Source of the DNA: Proteles cristata cristata
Taxonomy: Eukaryota > Chordata > Mammalia > Carnivora > Hyaenidae
Length of the DNA stretch: 64,000 bases
Assembly: GCA_017311185.1 (NCBI GenBank)
Contig: JAESUZ010002552.1
Location: forward strand, 1,116,001 to 1,180,000
Reading direction: 5' to 3'
Each line of letters begins with the position of its first letter. The stretch's first letter is position 1. The notes under the pieces were generated by a model that saw only the letters and a list, made by a program, of their open reading frames with translations, was not told the DNA's origin and did not search any database. The position numbers and the translations under genes were made by a program. Below are positions 9,905 to 21,179 of this stretch, in pieces.

Positions 9905-12900
9905 CGTCATCCTCAGGACAAAGGGCACTAATGTGCTCAGAGCCTCTTACACAGATCCCTCGGGCTAAGGGGTGGAAAGTCTTTGGTTTCTTTCCCTGAA
10001 AGTAGAACACGCCCTGAGGTGGGCGCAAAGCCAGAGAGACTCTCTGTCCAGGCATCCTTTTATCCTGAGGTACTTTCCTCCTGTTAGAGAGGGACGAGGA
10101 CCCATCTCTCCCAGAGAGCTCAGAAAAACAGCCTGCCCACTGCCCCAGCTTTGGGGTGAGATAGGATGAAGGTGAAGCAGTCTCTCAGACCTCATCAGAA
10201 AATGTCTCTTTCCCTCCTTAATGAAGATAAATCCCAGCATCCAAGGAGGACACCAAATGGATACAAATGAACCGGCAGGGCTATCAGATGGATGTGTCTT
10301 CTCAAGATCTACAGCCAATGGCACGCGGATTCCTGCCCCCTGGGGACATCCGGCTTGTGGTCCCTGGAGGGGTCCCAGAGAGCTCTGGGTGGCAGTTTCT
10401 TCTTGAGAACTCTGGAGCCATCTTGAAAAGGATAGAGCCTCTCTGCCTTGGCTTCTCCAGTTTCTAGCTGGAGCCCTAAGGGTGGTCATGGGTGGGGGGT
10501 GCATTTTGTCAACCAGACTCGAAGGCTGCAGAATGGGCTGGCACTCGGGCACACTGCCCAGCATGCTGTCTGGTTTCCATAGACTCCACCAGGCAAACGA
10601 GGCCCACTTCACTGCCTTGACTGCCTCTTCCTCCCCAGTGGGGGCCAGATAAAGAAGACTTATTTTTAGGTTGATATATTTTATTCTTATTTGCAAAGCT
10701 GCCTGAGAAAGAAACCATCTGACTGGTTTATTACCTCCTGATTTGTTATTACCTCCTTTATCGCTCTGCCTTTATGCGTTGACAGTGGGTGTCTGTTGGG
10801 TGATGGGTCCCCTTCCCCCGGGGTGGGAGTAGGGGACACCTGTGTGCTTGCAAGAGGGGCTCAGGTGGTTTCTGGCTCTCAGGCTTTTCAGGACAAGGAG
10901 CTAGATGCTCCAGGGGACAAAAGGACACCCGCCAGCTTCAGAGACCACATCTCCCTTCATATCAAGGCAGAGAGATGCCTTTATTACCTGCGCCCGTCAG
11001 GAGGAGCCAGGTTCCTCCGCTGTGCACAGGCACGCTCTCCTGGCCCCGGCAGCCTCCCGCACGCTCGGTCTCCTGGCCTCATGCTCAGCATCTGGCTCCT
11101 TATTTACTCGGCCCGGTCTCTTTGCTTTCCCTGCACCCATCAATGGGTTGTTTATCCTCATTAGGGCCTGTCCTTGGATGAGGCTTGTCTCTCTAGCCAT
11201 TCGCTCTTCCAAGGAACACACCGCGGCTGGCAGGAAGTCCATTACCGGATAACACTTTCCATCACAGCACAGTCTGAGTCTGCAGACACTCAGGTCCTCG
11301 GTGGCCTGTCCCGGGAGAGGCAAAGGGAGCTGGCCGCCCTGCTTGCCAGGGTGTCCAGGGAAGGGCACCCTCCCCCCCAGTCTTCAGCTGCCACCGTGGG
11401 TATCTCTGCAGTCCCGCCCACTGGCTGGAGGCTGGAAGGGCCAAGCGTGCAGCCTGGCACTGCGGGTTGAGCAGGGCCCTGGCTGTAGGGAAAATCCTGG
11501 CTTGCTCACTGCCGGTCTCAGGACCTTGGTTTCCTCCTCTGCGAAGCAAGGGTTATCTGCTGCATAGAGGAGCAAGGCAAGGCACAGAAACAGCTAGCAA
11601 GCAGCGGCTTTGGGACAAAGAGTAGCGGATGGTGATGACGAGGTTGCCCCTGAGCCGGAGCGGGTCCCCGTCTGCACGGAGAACCTGGCAGACACCGGGA
11701 ATTGAGCAGAAAAAGCAGCTCCCCTGAACAAAACAAGGAACACTCAATAGCACCTCAGCCCGGGGTAGGGTTGAGTCTCTCAGAGCAAATATCATCTCAA
11801 GATCTCTAGTTCCAACCCTTCATTTACCAGCTGACAGCGGGTACTGACTTGCCTGAGATCGCCCCGCCCACCAGGGGAACCCACGTCCCTGCCTTTGCCA
11901 CTGGGCCTCTTCAGGCTGCATCAGCCCAATTCACAGGCAGACAAACCAAGGCCAGTAGAGGCAGAGCCACTCCTCAGAGACCCCATCAGCAGGAGTGAAA
12001 TGAGGGCTGAGCCCCCACAAAGCCAAAGTGCTTCCTCAGATTACTTTCTGGAGACCCCTCCCATACCAAACAGCCACTGCTCAAAGATGGGGTCATCTAA
12101 GAAGTCATGAGCATCTGGGAATGTCCCCAGAAGAAAGCCATTTCCAGCCCTTTCACTTTCTTCCCACACTGAATGCCGTGTGCAGTTCCCTAAGAGTCTA
12201 CACCTGTCATGCAGAATCCATCTCCTCCTGCAGGTGTGGGAGGAAGGAGTGAAGGGCGTGGTGGGGGTGCAGGTCAGCGAAGGGGGTACAGAGAGGGGAC
12301 CCTGGCAGGAGAAGGAATGTGCCTCCACCATGCTTCTCTGGGAGAGGCAGAATCCAGGGGGCCTGGGAGGAGGTGATGACTCCCCCCACCTCTCTCTTCC
12401 CTCTTCCTGAAATAGCACTAGATGTGCCACACACTTGGCCCTTCCAGCATCTTGGGGCTCCCAGGGAAGGGCCTCTTGCACATGAAAGAGGTGGGAAAGT
12501 ACTCCCAGCTGGATCTGGGAATTGGATTGGGAAGCTGGGGTGGGAGGAGGGCAGAGGGAGAGAGAGAGAGGGATGGAGATGGAAGCTGGGGCTTGAGGAG
12601 ACGCCATGTCCATCTCTGGTTCTGGCTCGGGACAGGGAGAGACACAGGTGCCTCAGACTCCCAAAGCTGCAGCACTTGGGACCGAGCACAGCATGTTGTC
12701 ACTGCCCCTCGAGCCCAAATGGCAAATTCCTGAGACACCTAATGGTGATCGGCCCTGGGTATGGTACCTCCTGTTCCCTGTCACCGGCCCCCTTGGCTTG
12801 GGAGGAGGGGGTGGTGAGCAGGACACACTGCAGACCCTTTCACAAGTGAGGACACTAAAGTCCAAGCTGGCGAGATGGCTTCCCCAAGGTCACCTAGATA

Positions 12901-12999
12901 TTCATGCCTTTTCTATTTATTATTACGATTCCCCTCCAATTTCACAAACAACTGGAGGAGGCTCATAATAAAATGTATGCTTATAATAAAGTGCTTCGG
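9905..12999. other. Long stretch without genes; candidate conserved blocks and faint MIR traces
   Basis: No gene recognised. 10640-10790 and 11090-11285 are complex, AT-balanced and repeat-free, and could be conserved non-coding DNA. Faint MIR traces appear at 11500-11610 (sense, 'ttggtttcctcctctgcg'), 11800-11900 (antisense) and 12840-12920 (antisense, 'cttccccaaggtcacctag'). The 243-codon frame on the minus strand at 9965-10696 has no recognisable domain and spans this mixed DNA, so I regard it as chance. Confidence 0.4.
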
Positions 13000-13500
13000 A
13001 TTTATGGTTTTCTACAGATATCTGGTGCTCTCTGTGTGCCTGGCATCGTTCTAGACTGAAGCAGGAACAAAGAAAGATAGGCTCCTCCCCCCACCCCGCC
13101 CCTGTTCCCATGGAGCTTATGATCTGGCACCTTATATCCTTGTGATAAGGGCTCTGAAGGAGATGAGGGTAAGCATCAGAACCACAGGATGCACACCTCG
13201 GAGAGGTAGCTAGGGAAGCCTGCTCTAAGGAGGCGGTGTTCAAGCAGGTGCAAAGGTCCTAAGCAAACTTGAGTTTGATGTGTTCACGTCCCACGCAGAG
13301 AAGGCCAGGGCTGCCCCAGTGGAGAGAACAATGCAAAGTGAGAGAGCGAGGAAGGGCTCCCTCCGTGGCCTCCACAGGAAAGAGTTAGAGTAAACTTAGC
13401 AGGGTGGAAGCCACCTAAGGGGTCGTGATGGGGTGAGCGGCACGACCCTGTGGGCCTCTTTGAAGGACCTTCAGGCTGCCGTGGGGAGAATGGGCTGCCC
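13000..13500 (-). repeat. L2 LINE 3' region (antisense)
   Basis: Antisense L2 phrases in order: 'gtgtgcctggcatcgttcta', 'tcccatggagcttatgatct', 'cttgtgataagggctctgaa', 'gaagcctgctctaaggagg', 'gtgcaaaggtcctaagc'. The order and spacing agree with L2 over about 500 bp. Confidence 0.78.
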
Positions 13501-14159
13501 GGAGGCAAGGGTGGGGGCAGCTTCTCTTGGCCAGATGAGAGATGGTGAGGTTAAGACTAAGATCAGCAGTTGGGCCGAAAGAGGAAATTCAAAGAGGGGT
13601 GAGAGAGGGAGGCAAAGCAAAGCACTCAACTCAGGCTCCGAGCACTGTTCTGGCTGGACGTGGCCCTGAGCCCCAGCTGCCTGGCCAGGGAGTGGTGATG
13701 CTCAGGAGAGAGCAAGATGGCGGCCTTGGGGGGCCTGGGTTCCTACAGAGGAAGCGCTGGGGAGAGAACGCAAGGAGAACTCTCACAGCAGCAGCCCCTA
13801 GACAGCAACTCAAATGTGGGGACCACAAGCAGGAAAGAGACCCTGCCAGAGAGAAGCCCGCAAACAGGGCCAATGGACGCAGGTTGCACCTCTGGAGACC
13901 AGTGCTTTGAATCACCTGTTGGCTGAAGAATCACTCAGTTTTGTGCCATCACAGGAAGGACCAAAGAAGCAGGATATAAAACAAGACGGCACGCAGACCC
14001 CACTCCCACCGATCAGTCACACCAGCCTTGCCGCCGAGCTTGGACTCAGCGGGTTGTCTCTCTCAACACAGGCCACCAGCCAGCCAGCCCCACCCGGCTG
14101 GTGACAGCACAGAATTAACCTCCTCATCACTGCGCCCCATGCAGAGAAATGAACCCCCA
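13501..14159. other. Unassigned unique DNA
   Basis: GC-rich, no repeat or exon recognised. Several overlapping frames on both strands look like chance. Confidence 0.45.
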
Positions 14160-14349
14160 AACCTGACGTCCAAGAGACTTGGGGCTCAGCTCTGCTTTGT
14201 CCGTGGACAATTTATTTAGCCTCTTTGGGTCTCAGTTTCCCATCTGTTGAAGTGAATTCTTCCTGCATCGCAGATTTTCGTAAAGGATTAAATTCATTCC
14301 TGTATGAAGACCATTAGCGTGGTGTCCAGTAAAGGGAGGCATCAGTGTT
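14160..14349 (+). repeat. MIR SINE
   Basis: 'caatttatttagcctctttg', 'tctcagtttcccatctgttg' and 'ggattaaattcattcctg' follow sense MIR order. The A-run at 14350 comes right after it. Confidence 0.7.
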
Positions 14350-14371
14350 AAAAAAAAAAAAAAAAAAAAAA
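14350..14371. repeat. Poly-A tract
   Basis: Twenty-two consecutive A bases. No young SINE or processed pseudogene precedes it; the DNA upstream is a MIR. It could be the remnant tail of an insertion that is otherwise unrecognisable. Confidence 0.95.
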
Positions 14372-14413
14372 GATAGCCCTCCCTCTTCTCTACCCATAGT
14401 TCTCCCCCTAAAT

Positions 14414-14478
14414 GTGCACACACACACATTCATATTCACATACACACCTACGTACACACACGCACACTCACACTCAGG
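14414..14478. repeat. Degenerate CA-rich simple repeat
   Basis: CA units interrupted by T and G (cacacacacattcatattc and on), about 65 bp. Confidence 0.8.
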
Positions 14479-14739
14479 GCCTAAGAGGATAGAAAAATTT
14501 ATCCTACCAGCTGGTACCAGAATGGATCTTAGGGAGGGCAGTCTCTTTTGTTCAGGAAATTACCTTGATAAGTCTCTAAGGATATGGATTAACAGAAGTC
14601 AAGGAAACAAAAAGACAGCTGAACAGTTCTGTATTAAAATTGAGCCAAAATTCAAGGGCAGCAGAAAATACAATAGCCCAGTGGTGGGAAGTGGGCAAGG
14701 CCAGTTTTAAGAATAAATAAGTCAAATATTCATCACGAA

Positions 14740-15035
14740 GCTGTTTGCATTTCTGGGATATAAAACCTCTCTGCCTCAGAGAGGGTACATACTACGGAGT
14801 TCCATTTATAGAAAAACTCTAGGAAATGCAAAGCAAACCATAGAGACAGGAAGCAGATCAGTGGTTGCCCAGGACGTGGGGGTGGGAGGTCGGGGGAGGA
14901 ACCCTCGAGGTGGGGGGCTTGTTTACTATCTTTACTCTGGTGATTATTTCAAAACCTAACCAACTGAATACTTTAAATATGTGTGGTTTCTCGTATGTTA
15001 ATGACGCCTCAATAAGCTGTTCAAATGTTTTAAAA
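14740..15035 (+). mobile_element. Old L1 LINE 3' end, sense
   Basis: 'agttccatttatagaaaaac', 'gatcagtggttgcccagg' and 'gacgcctcaataagctgttc' are the classic L1 3'-untranslated phrases of mammalian L1M-type elements, in the right order and spacing. The element lacks its 5' parts. Confidence 0.8.
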
Positions 15036-15364
15036 GTCATGTATACCGATTTGATCCAATTATTTTGATCTCTCTTGCTTTTAGATGTCCTAACTTTCCT
15101 TGCCTTTCAACAGGTGCTGACCCCCGCCCCCCACCACCAGAACATCTTTCCCGTCTCCCCACACCTCAGTCAAGTCTGACACAGGTGGGAATGCCTTGGG
15201 TGAGGGGTCTTGGAGTGGAATTGGAAGGCAGGAACTACCTCTTGCATCTGAGCAGAAACCCCAGAAAACCAGGACAGTGTATGGAGGGCAGGAAGCATAG
15301 CCAGAAACTGAGCGAATTCAGCAGAAACATGAGTTTTGAGCTATTCATGGGGACCCAGACCCAC
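15036..15364. other. Unassigned unique DNA
   Basis: Nothing recognised between the L1 end and the next SINE. Confidence 0.45.
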
Positions 15365-15378
15365 CTCTGGAAATTCTT

Positions 15379-15586
15379 TTTTTTTTTTAAATGTTTACTT
15401 ATTTATTTTCGAGAGAGAGTGTGCGCACATAAGCAGGGAAGGGGCAGAGACAGAGAGGGAGACACAGAATCCGAAGCAGGCTCCAGGCTCTGGGGGCTCA
15501 AACCCACAAAGTGTGGGATCCTGACCCGAGCCAAAGTCAGACACTCAACCAACAGAGCCACCCAGGTGCCCCACCACCACCCCCGG
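15379..15586 (-). mobile_element. Felid tRNA-Lys SINE (SINEC_Fc type)
   Basis: An antisense copy: T-run, 'tgtttacttatttattttcg', GA-rich middle, 'gcaggctccaggctctggg', and head complement 'gccacccaggtgcccc'. A perfect 14-bp duplication, ctctggaaattctt, lies at 15365-15378 and 15587-15600. About 14 extra C/A-rich bases lie between the head and the right duplication. The 'ggcagtcagcac' part is deleted relative to other copies. Confidence 0.95.
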
Positions 15587-15600
15587 CTCTGGAAATTCTT

Positions 15601-17308
15601 AGAAGTCTCAGGAGAAAGCACTACCTCTATAGGATGTGCACCCATGGTCCAGGCCAGTGTCACAGACCTTCAAGCACAGCAAGGTCCCCGGTAGCACTTG
15701 TGTGCCTCACGCAGACAGAAGCACCTGCAGGCACCAAATCATCTCCTCTGGCCACCACCCCCCCTTTACACTGCACTGCAAAGCGACGACTCATGAGCAT
15801 TGTGAGCAGGGCTCTGGAGAGACAGGATGACTGAGCTGCATTTTCTCTATAGAGAAACTTGTTAAACACAGGGGGCATGGGGGCAAAGAAGGGGGGCTGG
15901 CCTCCTGGCAGATTCATGTGCACCAAGCGCCTCCGCTCTCCTTGGGACCCTCCAGCTGGTCTATCCAAAGGAGCCTCATAACACACTCCGTCAATATCCC
16001 ACCCGAGCTGGTGCAATGGCCATGGAAACACGGGTTTCCCTGCAGGGTGAGTCCAGGCAGCCGCCTTTAGGCCCCTCGGCTCTGCAAGGTGCTCTCCTCC
16101 AGAGATACAAGCTTCTCCACCCTTCTCCCCTCTCCCCCCGCCTCCCTCGCCCACCCGACACCGCCACATCACCACTCTGGGAGCACCACAGCAGAAACCA
16201 AATCAGCCGCCCCTTCCGAGGGGATAATCAAAGTGCAGCGTCTCTGGAGAGGACCCAGCTCCGTGGAGCAAGTCTTTAATTTCAAGCTGACAAGGCCAGG
16301 AGCGTGTGCCGTGGGCTCTCCGGTAGGCGAGATGGATGGGTGGCTAGGGAGCCCAGTGGGTGAGCATGAGCAGGGGGAGGGCAGAGGGGCTGAACTGGGG
16401 TGGGGGTGGGGGTGGGGTGCAGACAGGAAGCTTTCCAGGCAGGCCAAGGGCACCCTCTGGGCTCTGGAGGTCTGTGCTCTCTGCAAACCCAAGCGGTGAG
16501 CATCTTCCCCTACCACCCAGAGGGAGGTCGAAGGCGGATGCAGCCCCTGCCCATTTCCCCACCAGGCATGTGAAGCAGAAAGAACCACGAAGGGCAAGCC
16601 TCCTGCCTAGTAGGGTCACAAAGCACACAGAGGACAGTGATGGCCCTAAATACAGACCTGGGTACAGCTTTGACCGTCCCTGTGCTCCTGACCCCAAATG
16701 GCAGGGCTGCCCTGGGAGTAAAGACAGCCCTGCCTCTGACACCCTGATCCTGAGACCCTGCAGGACACCTTCGTCTGCTTGGAAGCAGCTGTCACCAGGG
16801 GGCTCTTGTCATCCTCGCGTCATTAAGAGAAAACACGCCCAGAGAGGTCAAGAATCCTGCTCAAAATGGGCAGTGAAACCAAGAGAAGACAGGAGGCTCT
16901 GGCATCCCAAGGCCTTGGCGAGGACTCAATTTCAGAACAGAATCAGAAACCAAAGCCATAGAACTCACTGGACGACACCCGAGCTACACTGAGCCGCGGC
17001 AGCTGCATGAGCCGCAAGGTCCTGGCCAGCCCAGCGACAATGGGGGTCCAGCCCGTGCCTCGGCAGAAAGACAGCTGACCTCCTGCGCCCAGCGTCCAAG
17101 GAGCCGGAATAACGAATGGCGGCCAGCAAGCCCATGGTCTTCTTTATGGCTCTCCAAGCCCCTGGACCAGGGCTCCAGCCATTGGCTCTTGCCACACTTT
17201 GTCAGGCTGGGGACTAGGACTGAGGACTGTGGGCAGATGACCAAGACCAGGATGGGAGGCAGCTGCCTGGGGAGACCACTCCACCTCGGAGCCCAGAAAT
17301 GAGCTGCC
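15601..17308. other. Unassigned GC-rich DNA
   Basis: No gene recognised. 16185-16310 is complex and repeat-free. 16810-16910 shows a faint antisense MIR trace ('cccagagaggtcaagaatcc'). The 210-codon frame at 16360-16992 runs through a G-rich simple repeat and has no protein-like character. Confidence 0.4.
16397..16418 (+). repeat. G-rich (GGGGTG)n tract
   Basis: Four runs of four or five G separated by single T. This fits the standard G-quadruplex pattern on the plus strand. Confidence 0.9.
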
Positions 17309-17361
17309 TCTTTTCCCTCTCCTCCTCTCCCCTCCCCTCCCCTCCCCTTCCTTTCCCTTCG
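17309..17361. repeat. Pyrimidine (CCCCT)n-like simple repeat
   Basis: An uninterrupted C/T tract with a CCCCT period. Confidence 0.9.
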
Positions 17362-17445
17362 CCTCACCCACCAGTGCTGGGCTGTGGCTTTGTGCACCCA
17401 AAACCAAGAACTAGGCAGCAGCCCCTTTAAGAAACTTTCCCTTTC

Positions 17446-17650
17446 GGAGCGCCTGGGTGGCTTAGTCGGTTAAGCTTAGGTCATGATCTCGCGGTTCGTG
17501 GGTTCGAGCCCCGCGTCGGGCTCTGTGCTGACTGCCAGCTAGAGCCTGGAGCCTGTTTCAGTCTGTGACTCCCTCTCTCTCTGACCCTCCCTTGCTCACG
17601 CTCTCTCTCTCTCTCTCTCCTAGAAATAAATAAAACATTTAAAAAAAAAA
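17446..17650 (+). mobile_element. Felid tRNA-Lys SINE (second subfamily)
   Basis: A sense copy that starts at 'ggagcgcctgggtggcttag' and ends in 'aaataaataaaac' plus an A-run. It is flanked by a 17-bp duplication with two mismatches (17429-17445, 17651-17667). Diagnostic words are 'tgctgactgccagct', 'tgtttcagtctgtgactccc' and 'tcctagaaataaat', shared with the copies at 20.3, 23.7, 35.9, 50.5, 50.9 and 51.4 kb. About 11 bp of the head ('gcatccgactttcgct') is missing. Confidence 0.95.
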
Positions 17651-17719
17651 AAGAAACTTTCTTTTTCCCCAGTTTCACAGGTGCTCTATGCTCTTATTCC
17701 ACATCACATGAGCTTCCTT

Positions 17720-17805
17720 GTCTGTCTACCACCTAACAGTGCTGGGTACAGTGCCTGGCCCCGACTGGGTGCTCAGGGATTGCTGAATAAACAAAGTTTG
17801 ATGGG
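17720..17805 (+). repeat. L2 3' terminal trace
   Basis: 'gtacagtgcctggccccgac' then 'tgctcagggattgctgaata' follows the L2 3' end wording ('cagtgcctggcac...gctcaataaat'). Confidence 0.55.
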
Positions 17806-17904
17806 TGTATGAATCAGGCTGACTACAGTCTGCCCCCCTTTGAGCCTAGCTCTGCCTTCGGCTCTGTCTATAACAAGATGCAGGCACTACCCAACAGATG
17901 GGAA

Positions 17905-18270
17905 TCTAATAGGGACTGTGTACCCCCAACCTGTCCATGTCGAAGCCCTAACCTCCCAGTGATAGGATTCAGAGGTGGGGCATTTGAGAGGTGATTAGGT
18001 TTAGATGAGGTCATAAGGGTGGGCCTCTCGTGATGGGATTTGTGGCCTTATAAGAAAAGATCAGAGCTCCCCCTCTCCCCATCCCTCACTCTCTGCCAGG
18101 TAAGAACACAGCAAGGAAGTGTCAGTACGCAAACCAAGAAGTGGGCTCTCACCAGGAACCGAATCTGCCAGCCCCTTGATCTTGGACTTCTAGCTCCCAG
18201 AACTGTTAGAAATAAATGTTTGGTTTTTAAGTCACTTGTGTGTAGTACTTTGCTATGGCACCTAAGACAT
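17905..18270 (+). mobile_element. MLT1-family LTR (MLT1A-like), sense
   Basis: A near-complete solitary LTR. Left part: 'gaagccctaacctcccagtg' and 'gaggtgattaggtttagatg'. Then 'tcgtgatgggatttgtggcc', 'cttataagaaaagatcagag', 'gaacacagcaaggaagtgtc', and 'cttgatcttggacttctagc'. The polyadenylation zone is 'gttagaaataaatgtttgg'. It ends 'gcacctaagaca'. No internal region or second LTR is seen. Confidence 0.88.
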
Positions 18271-18344
18271 AGAAGAGATGGGATACCACCCTGAAATGCC
18301 TCCTGATGCAGCCTGGAGCCGTATCACCAAGACCTTAACCTTGA

Positions 18345-18490
18345 CCATGAGCAGAGCTGGGACTGCTGAGGTAGAACCATGCTGGGCCGCCCTGCTATTT
18401 ATCAGCTCTGCGACCTCAGGCAAGGGCTGGAATCAGGGCAGGCCAGGGGTGGTATTCATGAGAACTCAGTTTCCCTATCTGTGAAATGGA
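18345..18490 (+). repeat. MIR SINE fragment
   Basis: 'atcagctctgcgacctcagg' and 'ctcagtttccctatctgtga' are sense MIR phrases; the middle is diverged. Confidence 0.6.
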
Positions 18491-20267
18491 GAGAGACAGG
18501 AGCCCCGACTCAGCCTTTCTCAGAGGTCCTGTGAGGGGGGCTTCTCGAGGTGATGGAAGAGCTGGCCCTGGCGGGGCCCAGCAACACACCCCAGTGTGTC
18601 CCACCGTCCCCACCCAGCCACATTCCTTAGAGCTAGGAAACCACCCATCATCCACACGTTGGGGCCCATCCACTTGCTTACTCGGACAGCTCTGGGAGCC
18701 TGTCTCGTCTCCTGGCTCTACTGCAAAGCCCTGCGGGGCAGTTTTAGTCCATCTCTGTGTCCCTCTCTCGAGTCTAGGACTTGCTCATCCCCTGCTCTCA
18801 GACGTGACCCAGCTGTGCCCCACTTGGAGAGGGGGCTGACCTTTGCGAGGAAACCCCCTGAGGGCCACCCAGGAGCATCAGAGCAATGGAAGGGGGCCTG
18901 GAGTGGGTCCTCGGGGGCCCTTCCTGGGCCTCCCACCCTCTGCTGCAGCCTGAGCCCTCAGGCCAGGACACCTGCCCTTTACCCGCCCACCCTGCACCCC
19001 AGGACACTCCCTCCATCCAGGGTCCTACCTGAATAGAAATGATGACTTCAATCCTTAGTGACAAGTCTTAGTGACACCACTGGCCCCCCAGCCCCCAGTG
19101 CAAAGGAACCCAGCTGCCTTTTATCCTGCACCCACGTGCCACCCGCACTGCACCACAGTCCCCAGGGAGCCAGGTAGGGGGAGGAGCTGGCCCAGCCCCT
19201 GCCTCTTGCCTCCTTCCCCAGTCTTTAATATTCATGAGCACTCCTAGCAGGGGAGCTAAAAATGTTCCGCTCCTAAATCTAACTGCTTTATGGAAGCCTA
19301 ATTAAATTCTTTCGTGGAAGGGGAAAAAAGTGACCTTCAAAACTGCCAAAGCTGTTCGGAACGGCGTGTCCCAGAAACCTTGCCCTCCCCCCCACCTCCC
19401 GCCAAGGGTGGCCTTTCCCCTGGTGATGAAATTCTCTGCCTCTCCCCTTGGGCTAAGGGTACAGGGGATGCTCTGGGGTGGGTGTCCCAATGGCAAGATT
19501 TCCTGTCGAAGCAACCCACACGGGTAGTGGTAGTGATGGTGGCCCCTCTGGTGACCAGAGGACCCCAGGCCTAGGTAGAAACTGCAGTATCGGGCCGGCC
19601 AGCGGGTGGGGTTGCGGGAAGAGAAATGGCGGCGGGGGGTGGGGGGTGGTGGCTGTGCTGGAGAGAGAGTGACAGAACCCCACCCCCGCCCCGAGAGGGG
19701 CTTCCACAGACCCTGGGATTCCCCAGGCTCTGGGAACTTCCGGCTTCCTCCTTCCCTGGGCCACCTCATCCATGTGTCAACCAGGCAAGGCCCAGACAGC
19801 ACAGGGGTAGGGCCCGCCCTTTGCAAACCTGTGCCTGAGAGCTCGGGATTGAGGTTCCTTTCTGGTTGCTTCTCCCTGTTTACTGAGGACGAGCAGTCAC
19901 TTCCCCAGAAGCCAATGGAGGAAGTTGCCCCTTTAAGAGGGTCCCTGGATAGAGGGGGGCAAACGGGTCTGGATCCCCCGCACTCTTCTCTGTGGCCTGA
20001 AGAAGGGCTCCCTCCTCCTGAGAAGGTGGGCGAGATGGGAGTATGGAGGGGATGAGGATGCAAACCCCCTGCCCCTCAACTGTGCCATGTCAGGACTCAC
20101 TTGTGCCTTGGGAATGGCTTAGACACAGGTGAGTTCTAGCAGGAGCCTCCTGCCTAACATGTCGAGACTGGCCAAGTCTACCAAGCATGAAGGCAGGGGG
20201 GTCCTCAGAGGTCCAGGGCTCCATGACACAGCAGCCACAGTGTCCAGGGCTCTCACAGGGCACGATT
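18491..20267. other. Long stretch without genes; candidate conserved block at 19205-19375
   Basis: The stretch is GC-rich. The minus-strand frame at 19302-20063 (253 codons, the longest in the window) is opposed by plus-strand frames of up to 149 codons over the same DNA. Its translation is Pro/Gly/Ser-rich without a domain, so I do not call a gene. 19205-19375 is AT-richer, complex, repeat-free and carries TAAT-type motifs ('cctaattaaattctttcg'). Confidence 0.4.
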
Positions 20268-20282
20268 AATAGAGGCCGAGTG

Positions 20283-20487
20283 GCTTAGTCAGTTAAGTGT
20301 CCTACTTTCGCTTGGGTCATGATCTTGCAGTTTGTGGGTTCGAGCCCTGCGTTGGGCTCTGTGCTGACTGCCAGCTCGGAGCCTGGAGCCTGTTTCAGTC
20401 TGTGACTCCCTCTCTCTCTGACCCTCCCCTGCTCACGCTGTTTCTCTCTCTCTCCTAGAAATAAATAAAAAAACATTAAAAAAAAAA
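20283..20487 (+). mobile_element. Felid tRNA-Lys SINE, 5'-truncated head
   Basis: A sense copy of the second subfamily. A perfect 15-bp duplication, aatagaggccgagtg, lies at 20268-20282 and 20488-20502. The element starts directly with 'gcttagtcagttaag', lacking the usual first ~12 bases. The last bases of the left duplication (gtg) overlap the missing part of the head, so the join used short shared sequence. Confidence 0.95.
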
Positions 20488-20502
20488 AATAGAGGCCGAG
20501 TG

Positions 20503-21179
20503 AACCTGAAGGGCGGAGTGCGCCTGATGGGCCAGGGCGGAGGTGGGATCTGGTTTCTCTTCCGCTTTGGGAGGAGGTCATTTGTATCTGGTCCAAAGCT
20601 GCCTTCGGCTGTTGCCAGAAAGTGATCCTAGAAAATGTCACGGCCCAAAGTGTGACGATTGGCAGCTGGCGAGAGCCTGGGGGACACGCCCGACCCTAGC
20701 CCACACCCAAGCAGAGGCTAGAAAGTCAAGCTCGCAGGCAGTCTGCAGAGGTCAAGGCCCTGCCATCAACCCCATAAGGCCAGAGAGGACAGCGCAGCCT
20801 CCCCTTGGGACCCCCATCGCCCCTCTCACCTGGTCTGCATCCTCTCTCGCTCATCCCTGACTCCTCCTCTACTCCATCCCCTTGCTCTACCCGAATCCTC
20901 CCTGCTGAAGGGTCTGGCTCATAAGGGAGCCATTACCAGGCCAGGCCAGCCCATGGCATTCTCTCCTCTGCCCTGACTCCCAGGCCAGCCAGATCATTTA
21001 TCCACCCTCTGACTCCCTCGTGGGTGTGACTTTTGGCTCCTCAACTAGGTGATAACCTTCCAAGAAGCCAATATTCACACTTTGCACACCTCATGCCTTT
21101 AGAAGACTCCAGCGCTTCACAGAGAAAGCACGAATGTGTGGTGGGCTATAGGAAAATGCATACACAAAGGAGGGCAGTC
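20503..21179. other. Unassigned unique DNA
   Basis: No repeat or gene recognised; CpG-containing, mixed composition. Confidence 0.45.

Noticed and set aside
9965..10696. 243-codon minus-strand frame
   Set aside because: No domain, spans DNA of changing composition, and has no splice or promoter context that would support it.
15065..15694. 209-codon plus-strand frame
   Set aside because: It reads through the antisense SINE at 15379-15586, so the 'protein' is partly repeat sequence.
16360..16992. 210-codon plus-strand frame
   Set aside because: It starts in the GGGGTG tract and shows no domain; a chance frame.
17450..17522. tRNA-Lys gene
   Set aside because: The tRNA-like sequence is the head of a SINE, followed by the CT-rich middle and A-rich tail. 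All such hits in the window are SINE heads, not functional tRNA genes.
19302..20063. Longest open frame in the window (253 codons, minus strand)
   Set aside because: It is opposed by plus-strand frames over the same bases, is rich in Pro, Gly, Ser and Arg, and shows no domain or family resemblance. GC-rich DNA gives such frames by chance.
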